From positions 1,830,361-1,894,360 of the forward strand of contig NZ_AP018042.1 of the NCBI RefSeq assembly GCF_002356295.1: a stretch of DNA of 64,000 bases, read 5' to 3'. Made by a program: the position numbers and the translations under genes. Source of the stretch: Labilibaculum antarcticum (lineage in GTDB: Bacteria; Bacteroidota; Bacteroidia; Bacteroidales; Marinifilaceae). This document shows, in pieces, positions 55,845 to 64,000 of this stretch. The notes beneath the pieces are model-generated. The model made no database searches and was not told the DNA's origin. It saw only the letters and a list, made by a program, of their open reading frames with translations. How positions within the stretch are numbered: position 1 is the stretch's first letter; every line of letters starts with the position of its first letter.

Positions 55845-56113
55845 TTTATTACAAAACCAACAAAATCCTGATCGGGTAAATTACAAATATAAATATCCTT
55901 CACTTTAACCCTATCCGGGCCTTTTCTGCACCACTCACAAAACAATTCAACCGCTAAATTTGTTCCAACCGCTTCGACATAAACTGTACCATCCGGCTGA
56001 TTCCTCACAAAACCTCTTACACCAAAACGATCTGCTGCTTCTTTAGCTTGATACCGATATCCTACATTCTGTACCTTACCCGACACTTGTATACTTACCG
56101 ATTTTCCGTCCAT
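55841..56113 (-). CDS. acyP: Acylphosphatase
   Basis: A 90-residue acylphosphatase, which hydrolyses acyl phosphates such as carbamoyl or 1,3-bisphosphoglyceryl phosphate. The family signature GKVQNVGYRY (about residues 12-21) has the phosphate-binding Arg, and GFVRNQPDGTVYVEAVG (about 34-50) supplies the catalytic Asn. Length fits the family. The substrate in the cell is generally unclear. It is preceded by a 220-bp gap containing no gene, shared with the divergent radical SAM gene. Confidence 0.93.
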   Translation of the reverse strand: MDGKSVSIQVSGKVQNVGYRYQAKEAADRFGVRGFVRNQPDGTVYVEAVGTNLAVELFCEWCRKGPDRVKVKDIYICNLPDQDFVGFVIK

Positions 56114-56333
56114 ATTGTTGCATTTTCCTCACAAGATAGAATTTTAAAATGATGAATTAAGAGTTATAAATTAATAATTAAAACACATCTCTGCCTATCA
56201 TCTTAAGTAAAAAGGGAGAATTACATATCAAAAGTTTTAAATCTTGCTCGAGATTTTTACTTTATCCTTGAACCTTGTTACTTTCTCCTTGCATCCTTGT
56301 TCCTTTTTCCCTGAATCTTGATACTTTTGCCTC

Positions 56334-57212
56334 ATGATCAATTATCACGAACCATTATTTCGCCCCCCTAGCGAGGCTCATTCCTTAATTATTCAGGCAA
56401 CATTAGGCTGTGCATGGAACAAGTGTGCTTTTTGTGAAATGTATAGCAGCAAAAAATTCCAAGCTCGTAAAGAGGAAGATATTTTTGCTGATATCGAGAG
56501 TATGTCTCCCTATTCAAATCAGTATCGCAAGGTATTTTTGGCAGATGGAAACGCCATGGTACTTTCTTTCGATAAGCTTTCACGGATATTGGATCAACTA
56601 AATGCAACTTTTCCACGACTAACTCGAGTTTCGGCCTACGCAATATCTAAAGACATTGAAGCCAAAACTGATACGGAACTACGGACTTTGGCTGAAAAAG
56701 GCCTGAAACTACTCTATGTAGGCATAGAATCGGGAGATGATGAGCTTTTAAAGGCGATTGACAAAGGAGAAAATTTTGAAAGCACAAGCCACGCCTTGCA
56801 ACGTGCCCGAAAAGCAGGCATTAAACTTTCGGTGATGATACTAAATGGCCTGGGTGGCAAAAACTTCTCCCAACAACACGCCATTAACTCAGCCAAAATA
56901 GTCAACAAAATACAACCCGAATTTCTTTCAACGCTTGTTCTTAGCTATCCTTATGGTGAAGATCATTTTATTAAAAAATTCAATGGCGAGTTTATTCCTC
57001 TCAATACAATAGAATTAATCGCCGAAATGAAAGTCTTTATCGAGAACCTGGAATTGACTCAGTCTATTTTCAGAAGCGACCATGCTTCCAATTACTTAAT
57101 TTTACGAGGTAACTTTCCTCGAGACAAGCAAGAAATGCTGAATCGCATTAATAGTGTTTTGGATGATCCGGAAAACGCACAGCTAAGACTTGAGTGGATG
57201 AGGGGATTGTAG
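56334..57212 (+). CDS. Radical SAM protein with CX4CX2C cluster motif
   Basis: A 292-residue radical SAM enzyme. The N-terminal cluster motif is LGCAWNKCAFC: Cys 26, 31 and 34, spaced CX4CX2C rather than the usual CX3CX2C. FLADGNAMVLS (about residue 65), RVSAYAISKDI (about 100) and LYVGIESGDDELL (about 128) are the usual barrel strands for SAM binding. No extra C-terminal Cys-rich SPASM domain is present. The reaction is unknown. A TACTTTTG box lies about 11 bp before the ATG at 56334, close for a -7 element. It appears single; the following gene is 115 bp away. Confidence 0.82.
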   Translation: MINYHEPLFRPPSEAHSLIIQATLGCAWNKCAFCEMYSSKKFQARKEEDIFADIESMSPYSNQYRKVFLADGNAMVLSFDKLSRILDQLNATFPRLTRVSAYAISKDIEAKTDTELRTLAEKGLKLLYVGIESGDDELLKAIDKGENFESTSHALQRARKAGIKLSVMILNGLGGKNFSQQHAINSAKIVNKIQPEFLSTLVLSYPYGEDHFIKKFNGEFIPLNTIELIAEMKVFIENLELTQSIFRSDHASNYLILRGNFPRDKQEMLNRINSVLDDPENAQLRLEWMRGL

Positions 57213-57326
57213 AAACACAATTAGCATTCTTAGAAGAAAGTTATTTTTACATATTATAAATAAAGGTTAAATCGTTTATCTGATTAAAAAAAATCTGATA
57301 TTTAACGTAAATAAATTTAACCTAGT

Positions 57327-58472
57327 ATGATTAAACACATCCTAATCCTTCTTCTAACTCTTTCCTATCTTACATTAACAGCCCAAGAATTCAAGGGTCA
57401 ATTAATTGATAATGATGGTGCCAGCAAAAAAGTATATCTTCTCGACCCATACAAAAAAAGCAATTACGAGTCCATTTTATTTTATCGTTATGGCCAGCCC
57501 ACCAAGCTATACGCCTCTGATTATAGACGAGCAGTATTCTCGGATGACCTTATTTATACTTCAATAAAAGTTGAAGAATCAAATGAAAAAGTTTGGGCCC
57601 AACTGCATTTTGAAAGTGAATTAATAAAACTGTATTTGAGATATAATAATTACTATCTAGAGACTAACAATCAGGTAATGGATATTAGTAAATCTCAAAA
57701 TTTAGAATCTCTCCAACTTCCCGATCAGCTTAAAAAACGATGGGGACAAGCTCTAAAAGAGTCAAAATCACTTCCATTTAAAAAAGTCAAAACGATATTA
57801 AAAGAATACCACAAGCAGGAAAAGATTAAGTACAGGAGTTATTTCAACAAACGTCAATCAAGTATGAAAATTGAAGTTGAAGTTGGAATTGGCCTGAATG
57901 TCTCTAAAGCAAATATTAACAAATCAAACACTGAACAATTTAGAGTGAATATTATTTCACCACGTTTATTTGCAAACTGTCGGATTTATTTACCACGAGT
58001 TATGGAAAACTCATTTGCTGGCATTGGCATTAGTATACTAAAATACAGTATGGAAGAAGACATTCATAAACGTTTTGCCAATAGTGATAATTATTATGAA
58101 TCAGAGATGAAATTCCTTCAAGTGGCTATTCCATTATCTTTTAACATGAAAATTGCATCGTTAAACAACTTCGACATATATGCTAAAGCTGGTGCTAAAA
58201 TATATTTCAATATTGGTGATAACGGAACTCTAAATACAGAATACAAAATAGAGAATATTGTTCGGCCAGAACAACAAGAACTGCAGCTTGCAAAAAAAGA
58301 TGGTTTAGCACCTATTGCCGGTTTTCTAATTGATAAGAAATTTGGCAAACAACAATTCAGTCTTTCTCTTCAATACGAACACTATATGGAAAGTGGAGCC
58401 AGCTCAACTGAAATACCTGAGGTTGTGTTAAACAATTCTGCAATTACTATTGGTTTAGCTATGAAATTTTAA
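57327..58472 (+). CDS. Outer-membrane beta-barrel protein
   Basis: A 381-residue protein with a signal peptide (MIKHILILLLTLSYLTLTAQE, cleavage after Ala 19). The first half (about 25-190) is mixed and includes a Lys-rich stretch. The second half (about 190-381) shows porin-like strands: VEVGIGLNVSKA, AGIGISILKYS, DIYAKAGAKIYF, FSLSLQYEHY and ITIGLAMKF as the final strand with a C-terminal Phe, the usual barrel-assembly signal. It precedes an IPT/kelch lipoprotein gene by 11 bp, so the two are translated from one transcript and may act together at the surface. Confidence 0.72.
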   Translation: MIKHILILLLTLSYLTLTAQEFKGQLIDNDGASKKVYLLDPYKKSNYESILFYRYGQPTKLYASDYRRAVFSDDLIYTSIKVEESNEKVWAQLHFESELIKLYLRYNNYYLETNNQVMDISKSQNLESLQLPDQLKKRWGQALKESKSLPFKKVKTILKEYHKQEKIKYRSYFNKRQSSMKIEVEVGIGLNVSKANINKSNTEQFRVNIISPRLFANCRIYLPRVMENSFAGIGISILKYSMEEDIHKRFANSDNYYESEMKFLQVAIPLSFNMKIASLNNFDIYAKAGAKIYFNIGDNGTLNTEYKIENIVRPEQQELQLAKKDGLAPIAGFLIDKKFGKQQFSLSLQYEHYMESGASSTEIPEVVLNNSAITIGLAMKF

Positions 58473-58483
58473 CCTGCCCGAAA

Positions 58484-61003
58484 ATGAAAAAATACATATT
58501 AATTAGCCTTTCTATTCTTATTAGCCTATTTGCCTGCGATAAAGACGAAGCAGATAGACCATATGCCCGAATCAGAACACTTGGAGTTCAAAATATTAAT
58601 GCAAATGGCGTTGCCATTTCAGCAGAAATTTACGACGCTTCTAAGCTAAATATTGAAGACCATGGTTTTGTATATAATATAAAATCTTCATCACTGCCTG
58701 AAAATTCAGATGAGAATACCCATTTTGAAAGTTATTTTGAGAAAGAATCATTGGGCAGTAAAAATGGTGATGGAATTTTTGAAACCACCTTAACTAGAAA
58801 TCTGATAAAGGATACAACTTATACAGCCAAAGCCTATGTTTTTAGCAATGGGATCACCACATACGGTGAATCTATTGAATTTGAAAGCATGGGCGGAAGC
58901 CATCCTGTTATTAAATCATTCTATCCTGACACTGTTGGATATGGAGAAACTGTAACAATAACCGGAGATAATTTCAGTTTTCAATCTCATTTCAATAATG
59001 TGAATTTTAATGAAGTGAAAGCGACAATTATTTCTAATAATGACAGTATTTTGAAAGTTATTTTTCCAATAGGTCTCAGTAAAAGAAGGTGTCCAATTAA
59101 TATTACTGTAGGAGATAAAACTACATATAGTTCAGATAGTATAACGATAGCAGCACCGTTAATTGATTCTATTTCCCGTATAGAAATACTTTCTGGTGAT
59201 TTCATCAGTGTCCATGGTAAATTTTTTACTGGAATAACAGAAGTTCTAGTCGGGAATAGAGTAGCTCAAGAATTTTCATGGAGGTCAAATTCTGTCGATT
59301 CTATTATCTCATTTAGAATTCCTGGATACATACCAGCTGGAAAGATTCCTATTTCCTTTAAATTTCTCAATGATTCTATAACTTATCCAAATACCTTTAT
59401 TTCAATCTTACCAACAATAGATTCATTCACCCCAAAGAAATTGTGGCTAGATAGTATAGTTACAGTAAGAGGTACTCACCTAAAAAAAATAAATTATCTT
59501 GGATTAATATCTGGCAATCACCCAATAACACTAACCGACACTCTAGCCACTCTAAAAATTAATGAAGTTCCTACCTCTAGAAAAGTTAGAGGATATTATA
59601 ATGGTAATCAAATTGAATCTGCTGATAGCATAATCTGGAAACAACCTTCAGGTACAAGTTTCAGCGTAGACAATGCCAAAAACAACGAAATGGTATATTT
59701 ATATGGGGATCATTTTGTCTATGGATTAGATGTATATTTTGGTGAAACAAAGGCCACAACTTATTACATAAGTAAAAACAAACTTCAAGTTTACATCCCT
59801 GAAATTCCTTCTGGCACGTACAATCCATCATTTAAATATAAATACTCATCAAAAGTAATTGATCCTACAATTAAATCCGAAGCAAGCATTTCCATCCCAC
59901 AAATAAAAATACTTGATGTACAACCAAGAATAATTAAAAGAGGAGATGCAATTACTGTTACTGTTGAAAATGCAAATTTAAATGGTATCGTATCGTTATC
60001 TGTTGGCAATAGTGGATGTAGTATAACAAAAGGTTCCTCGAATGTTATTACTGGTAGAATTTCTTATGAAAGAAAAATTAAGCCAAACCCTTTAGTTTCA
60101 GTAAGCATTGGAGGGCAAAAAGTCCAATTTGATCAACCATTACAATTAATAGAACCTTGGGACATAATACCAAGTTCAGATTTAACTCTAGATAATGGAC
60201 TTCATGCCAGTCATCCCAATGGAGAAATAATCATTACAAAAGGCGATAATACCAGTCAAAAATACATTCAACAACACTCGGGAAATAACAACTGGAAAGT
60301 TATTGCACCTATTACTATAGACAGTTGGACATATAATATGCTTCAGTATAATAACACATTATACTTTCCAACCTATAATAGCAATCATGGATATCATCTG
60401 AAATCTTTCTCTCTATCAACAAAGACTGAATCAGTAACAGATACGATTTCTATTGGTGTACCAGAATTCTCTTTTATAATAAGCAACAAGCTCTATGTAG
60501 GGAATACAAAAAAAATGGAGTGCTATAATCTTAATACTAAATTATGGGAATCAAAAACTAAGTTACCAACAACACAATATAATGTTAAAAGCCCAATTGT
60601 TTTCACCATAGGAAGCAAAGCTTATTTGGCTTTTCACACCTACATGCAAGGCAATTCTAGCTACACAGAGCATAATGAATTTTGGGTTTATGACTCTCTA
60701 AACAACAGCTGGAGTCAGCTAGCAGAGATACCTGCTAAAATATATGAAGAATCCACAGTATCATATTATAACGACAAATTTTATTTATTCGCAAGAGGTT
60801 ATCAAGATGATAGAACATTTTGGGAGTACTCACCAAACGAAAACATATGGAGAAAGCTTTTTCCTCCAACAGGAGGTCATTCTAATTTTATATCTTTCGT
60901 AGAAAATAATGAATTATACTTTGGAGCTCGAACATATTTCGGAGATGATAAATACATTCTTGATCTTAATAAAATTCATTATTCAGATATAGAAAACTAT
61001 TAA
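58484..61003 (+). CDS. Lipoprotein with IPT/TIG and kelch-like domains
   Basis: An 839-residue predicted lipoprotein (lipobox SLFAC, Cys at about residue 18). A fibronectin-like module lies at about 25-140. Several IPT/TIG-type Ig modules follow from about 145 to 560, marked by KSFYPDTVGYGETVTITGDNF, shown in part, and by similar DSFTPKKLWLDSIVTVRG and LDVQPRIIKRGDAITV segments. A C-terminal part (about 580-839) has kelch-like strands such as NEFWVYDSLNNSWSQLAEIP (part) and FWEYSPNENIWRKL. These are typical of surface-exposed binding proteins. It is 11 bp after an outer-membrane barrel gene, probably its partner. A terminator follows. Confidence 0.78.
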   Translation: MKKYILISLSILISLFACDKDEADRPYARIRTLGVQNINANGVAISAEIYDASKLNIEDHGFVYNIKSSSLPENSDENTHFESYFEKESLGSKNGDGIFETTLTRNLIKDTTYTAKAYVFSNGITTYGESIEFESMGGSHPVIKSFYPDTVGYGETVTITGDNFSFQSHFNNVNFNEVKATIISNNDSILKVIFPIGLSKRRCPINITVGDKTTYSSDSITIAAPLIDSISRIEILSGDFISVHGKFFTGITEVLVGNRVAQEFSWRSNSVDSIISFRIPGYIPAGKIPISFKFLNDSITYPNTFISILPTIDSFTPKKLWLDSIVTVRGTHLKKINYLGLISGNHPITLTDTLATLKINEVPTSRKVRGYYNGNQIESADSIIWKQPSGTSFSVDNAKNNEMVYLYGDHFVYGLDVYFGETKATTYYISKNKLQVYIPEIPSGTYNPSFKYKYSSKVIDPTIKSEASISIPQIKILDVQPRIIKRGDAITVTVENANLNGIVSLSVGNSGCSITKGSSNVITGRISYERKIKPNPLVSVSIGGQKVQFDQPLQLIEPWDIIPSSDLTLDNGLHASHPNGEIIITKGDNTSQKYIQQHSGNNNWKVIAPITIDSWTYNMLQYNNTLYFPTYNSNHGYHLKSFSLSTKTESVTDTISIGVPEFSFIISNKLYVGNTKKMECYNLNTKLWESKTKLPTTQYNVKSPIVFTIGSKAYLAFHTYMQGNSSYTEHNEFWVYDSLNNSWSQLAEIPAKIYEESTVSYYNDKFYLFARGYQDDRTFWEYSPNENIWRKLFPPTGGHSNFISFVENNELYFGARTYFGDDKYILDLNKIHYSDIENY

Positions 61004-61022
61004 ACTATATCAATTGAACCAA

Positions 61023-61050
61023 TCCCAACTCCCCTAGAGTTGGGACTTTT
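61023..61050 (+). terminator. Terminator of the barrel/IPT lipoprotein operon
   Basis: TCCCAACTC pairs with GAGTTGGGA around a 5-nt loop, then CTTTT, 20 bp after the stop. Confidence 0.8.
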
Positions 61051-61053
61051 CAT

Positions 61054-61555
61054 TTTCCCCATTCGTGTGAAATCAGCATGCTGTGTCCGTAAGTACTATT
61101 CATCAAATATTCCCCCTCAACTCAAAACTGCATTCTCCTCGTTCCCATTGGTGCCTTTGTGCCTAACCCCACCCAAGCTTTCTCCTAAATGAGAAGGAAC
61201 TGCAAATGCCGTAAATTGAACGCATTCACTTCCCTTACAAAATGTATGGAATAGTAAAAAAAAGATGAGATTATTGAAGTGTTATGGAATAATAAGAATA
61301 TTCCCACTACATTTGTTTTGAGAATATTCTCATTACGAAATATTTTATAAGTACAAAATCGATTTACAAGTCCTTACAGTTCTCACATTGTAAAATTTCA
61401 GATTTAGTAATTTCTATTAGCATTGAATTCAAACTGTTTATATATAAAAAATTATTTGCTCTCCATTATGCATATAGGTTTGATAATTATTATCTAAAGT
61501 TTACTGATGTATTGATAATTCGAAAGTGCTTAAAATGCTATTTCAATTAAAACCA
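61054..61555. other. Intergenic region without recognisable genes
   Basis: About 500 bp of AT-rich sequence lie between the IPT lipoprotein terminator and the flavin-type gene. I see no reading frame of interest and no tRNA. A segment GGTGCCTTTGTGCC near 61150 resembles fragments of the repeat seen around the GxxExxY gene, but weakly. Read-through into the next gene is unlikely because of the terminator. Confidence 0.35.
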
Positions 61556-61948
61556 ATGAAAATGAATAAAAAATTACCTGAAATCGTAAAATCGGCATGG
61601 GAAAACAAAAAAGCTGAAGTAGTTTTTACTACTGTGTCTGAAGATTCAATCTCCAATTCGATTTATGCAACTTGCACTTCCCTTTTTGATGGCAATAAAA
61701 TTATCGTTGCAAATAACTTTTTTGATAAAACAATGAAAAATATTTTATCGGGCAGCAAAGGCTCAATTCTTTTTATTACAAAAGATGAGAAGCCTAAAGC
61801 CTATCAAATAAAAGGAAGTATTGAATATATGACAGAAGGAGAGGCTTTTGAGAATATGAAAGAATGGAATCCAAAACAATTACCCGGCCATGGAGCAGCA
61901 GTTATAACAGCCGAAGAAATATATTCGGGAGCTGAAAAACTACAGTAG
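61556..61948 (+). CDS. Pyridoxamine 5'-phosphate oxidase-fold protein
   Basis: A 130-residue protein of the FMN-binding split-barrel type. The core AEVVFTTVSEDSISNSIYATC (given in part: VVFTTVSED, IYATC) and NNFFDKTMKNILSGSKG fit small PNPOx-like proteins that bind FMN or haem. ITKDEKPKAYQIKGSIEY is the next strand pair. The family includes oxidases, nitroreductase-like proteins and haem-utilisation proteins, so no reaction is assigned. ATG 61556 or the in-frame ATG 61562 are both possible; an earlier ATG at 61526 would add ten residues not typical of the family. No operon partner. Confidence 0.78.
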   Translation: MKMNKKLPEIVKSAWENKKAEVVFTTVSEDSISNSIYATCTSLFDGNKIIVANNFFDKTMKNILSGSKGSILFITKDEKPKAYQIKGSIEYMTEGEAFENMKEWNPKQLPGHGAAVITAEEIYSGAEKLQ

Positions 61949-62319
61949 CAATCATTAAAATACGTCCATTAACGTTGTTTCATTAATAATTATATGGGCG
62001 CATTTTATTTTTTAAGCACATCACAATAAATTACTTCAGACTTTCCGTATTTCCTTTAATGAGCCTGGAAAATAGAGTTTCAAAATTCTTCACAAATCTT
62101 TATTTAATCTGTCATTGCAAAGGAGCAAAGCCTGTGTGGTAATCTGTCACAAATTGTTCTAGAAGTCAATACCAATAGTTTTGTCTTAAAGCCCAATGGA
62201 ATTCTACTTTATTAAAAATAAAAACCAGAGAAAAAATCTTTAAAAAAGCAAAAAATATCTGCGCCTGTGCAATTCATGTTGTATCTTTATTAGAATGATT
62301 TTAAATAAAGAAAAAAAAC
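61949..62319. other. Intergenic region without recognisable genes
   Basis: About 370 bp. I see no coding sequence, tRNA or strong hairpin. TATCTTTA near 62282 could be a weak -7 box for the phosphoesterase gene. Confidence 0.35.
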
Positions 62320-64000
62320 ATGAAAATATTTACTACTCTGGTTCTTCTGGCAGCCTTACTCTCAGTAGCCTTTTCTCAAGAAGTTCCATCGGTTTACAGC
62401 AATATTGGTTCCGACGAAAAGGGAGTGTTCCTACAAATAGAAAACAAAAATATTTATGCAGCAGAAGCTAATGATCAGTTTCTATTTAAGGATTTATATA
62501 CCGCAGCCATTGGTACTCGAGTAGGTTTAAGTTTCAATTTTAAATTCCCTGAGCTTACCGGAACTTTGTACTATGGATTTATTAATTACCAGGATGGCAG
62601 CTATCCTCAGCCGGTCTATTTTCGGGAAAGTTCTCCTATTAAAGTTGGCATTACCAGTATCCCAATTAAAAGCTATCTATCGGGCAAATACGACATGATT
62701 GCTTGGGAGAAAACCGGAAAAGGAATTTTGGGCTATAGAATTGTTAGTGATCAGGGAAGTATTTTATACGATGGGAAAGTGGCCTTCACCTACAAAGATA
62801 ATTTGTTTAAAGCGGAGCCTACGGTAATTGAAGGTCCGTTTATTAACAAACTAACTCCCAAAGGAGCCACCATTTCGTTCACCACATCTAGTGCGGTAGC
62901 GGCAAGTATTCGTATTCAGAACAATATCTATAAAGACAATAAACCAGTAGAAAATCATGAAATTAAAATTGATGATTTAAAAGCCAATACTCAATACCGA
63001 TACACCTTACTGGTAAATGATTTTGAATATGAGTTTGGTTTCGAAACGGCACCTGAACCAGGTAGTCGCAAAGCTTTTACATTTGCCTATGGAAGTGATT
63101 CCAGGGCCGGAAATGGCGGAGGCGAACGCGATGTTTTCGGCACCAATGCTTATATCATGAAGAAAATTGCCGCTCTGGCAAAATCCGAAAAGGCAAAATT
63201 TGTACAGTTTACAGGCGATTTAATTAATGGATACGATACCAGCCGTGAGCGAATGAATTTACAATATGCCAACTGGAAACACGCTGTTGAACCTTTCTGG
63301 CATCACATTCCTTTTGTTGTTGGTTTTGGAAATCATGAGGCCTACAACTATGTTTTTAACGATTCCGTAACTGGAAATTCGTACCTCATCGATCACTTTC
63401 CTTTTGAGGACAGCTCGGGAGAATCTCTTTTTCAGGATAACTTTGTTTTGCCTGAAAACGGTCCGCGAAGCGAGGATAAGTCTGCCTACGATCCAAATCC
63501 AGACCAAATTGATTTTCCATCCTACAAAGAATCTGTTTATTGGTATTCCTACGGCAATGTTGCTGTGGTGGCATTGAATTCTGATTATTTCTATTCGCCA
63601 AGCGGATTAAATATTACCAGCGGCAACCTGCATGCCTTCATTATGGATAATCAACTGAAATGGCTGCAGAAAATAGTAAAACAACTGGAAAAAAATAAGA
63701 ATATCGATCATGTTTTTCTGACCATTCACACCCCGTTTTTTCCCAATGGCGGCCACGTTGCAGATGATATGTGGTACAATGGAGATAACAGATGGCGGGC
63801 GGTCGTTAATGGTACTACCTACCAAAAGGGAATTATTGAAAGAAGAGACGAATTATTGGATTTGATTGTGAACAAAAGCAAAAAAACAGTGGCCATTTTA
63901 AGCGGCGATGAGCACAATTACAACCTGCTTACCATCAATAATGAAATGAAGCGTTATCCTGACAACTACCCTCACCAAAAATTGGAACTATCAAGAACCT
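62320..64000 (+). CDS. Exported metallophosphoesterase, 3' end beyond the window
   Basis: The reading frame opens at ATG 62320 and stays open to the window end (560 codons visible; the stop is outside). The N-terminus MKIFTTLVLLAALLSVAFSQE is a signal peptide, given here as hydrophobic core ending AFSQ. Residues about 30-170 are an unassigned beta-rich region, then a fibronectin-like domain (ISFTTSSAV, YRYTLLVNDFEYEF) precedes the calcineurin-like phosphoesterase domain. Metal-binding motifs are YGSDSR (about 266), FTGDLIN (about 304), GFGNHEAY (about 338), LTIHTPFFPNGGH (about 470) and LSGDEHNYN (about 529). This order matches purple-acid-phosphatase-like enzymes. It probably releases phosphate from organic compounds outside the inner membrane. 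Confidence 0.85.
   Translation, partial: MKIFTTLVLLAALLSVAFSQEVPSVYSNIGSDEKGVFLQIENKNIYAAEANDQFLFKDLYTAAIGTRVGLSFNFKFPELTGTLYYGFINYQDGSYPQPVYFRESSPIKVGITSIPIKSYLSGKYDMIAWEKTGKGILGYRIVSDQGSILYDGKVAFTYKDNLFKAEPTVIEGPFINKLTPKGATISFTTSSAVAASIRIQNNIYKDNKPVENHEIKIDDLKANTQYRYTLLVNDFEYEFGFETAPEPGSRKAFTFAYGSDSRAGNGGGERDVFGTNAYIMKKIAALAKSEKAKFVQFTGDLINGYDTSRERMNLQYANWKHAVEPFWHHIPFVVGFGNHEAYNYVFNDSVTGNSYLIDHFPFEDSSGESLFQDNFVLPENGPRSEDKSAYDPNPDQIDFPSYKESVYWYSYGNVAVVALNSDYFYSPSGLNITSGNLHAFIMDNQLKWLQKIVKQLEKNKNIDHVFLTIHTPFFPNGGHVADDMWYNGDNRWRAVVNGTTYQKGIIERRDELLDLIVNKSKKTVAILSGDEHNYNLLTINNEMKRYPDNYPHQKLELSRT

Noticed and set aside
1-64000. CRISPR arrays, phage genes, toxin-antitoxin or defence islands
   Set aside because: I found no regularly spaced short direct repeats, integrase, capsid or terminase genes, Cas proteins or recognised defence genes. 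The GxxExxY gene alone is not enough to call a defence system.

Overview
The window looks like part of a chromosome from a Bacteroidota bacterium, most likely a marine member of class Bacteroidia (order Marinilabiliales or close by; this placement is inference). The support is low GC, Bacteroidota-type promoters (TTTG, 18-19 bp, TAnnTTTG) in front of the tRNA genes, many lipoproteins with an N-terminal lipobox, a C-terminal domain like those of type IX secretion substrates, and families largely restricted to the phylum (DUF6427, TPR histidine kinases, DUF2723/GT117 membrane proteins). No phage, plasmid, CRISPR array or insertion sequence is seen. The only small mobile-looking item is a GxxExxY gene between inverted repeats.

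Layout. 1-6.4 kb: two LPP20-like lipoproteins, a beta-barrel protein, prfB (RF2) with a programmed +1 frameshift preceded by decayed tandem copies of its own 5' end, a small DUF6132 protein, an ArsC-like reductase and an endonuclease/phosphatase-fold lipoprotein. 6.6-11.1 kb: methylmalonyl-CoA mutase mutA and mutB, split by the GxxExxY cassette. 11.2-15.3 kb: small envelope proteins, an MBL hydrolase and the Mpl muropeptide ligase. 15.4-20.6 kb: a TPR histidine kinase whose phospho-acceptor His is Asn, a CoA-transferase, and OxyR with both redox cysteines. 20.8-26.8 kb: two tRNA-Glu genes, rpsT, radC, upp, folK, sppA and lpxK. 27.0-34.1 kb: one 2,362-residue secreted protein with lamin-tail repeats. 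34.2-38.1 kb: asd, hflX, a TonB-like protein and tRNA-Ala. 38.6-43.1 kb: an SLC12-like transporter, an SDR enzyme and a UPF0104 membrane protein. 43.5-54.9 kb: an LVIVD/DUF4114 lipoprotein, a DUF6427 protein, purD, a polysaccharide deacetylase and two large DUF2723 paralogues. 55-64 kb: two tRNA-Gln genes, acylphosphatase, a radical SAM protein, an outer-membrane-barrel plus IPT/kelch-lipoprotein pair, a flavin-binding-type protein and a metallophosphoesterase cut by the window end.

How the genes fit together. Most of the content is housekeeping: translation (prfB, rpsT, tRNAs, hflX), nucleotide and folate metabolism (upp, purD, folK), lysine/threonine and cell-wall precursors (asd, mpl), lipid A (lpxK) and propionate/succinate metabolism (mutA, mutB). 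Around it lie envelope and surface genes. Transcription units are short and usually end in clear hairpin-plus-T terminators, many shared by convergent genes.

The observations most worth following are the tandem array before prfB, the GxxExxY cassette in the mut operon, the His-less kinase, the 780-bp repeats in the giant surface protein, and two unassigned structured or transcribed intergenic elements near 37.7-38.6 kb. I saw no clear-cut new multi-gene system.
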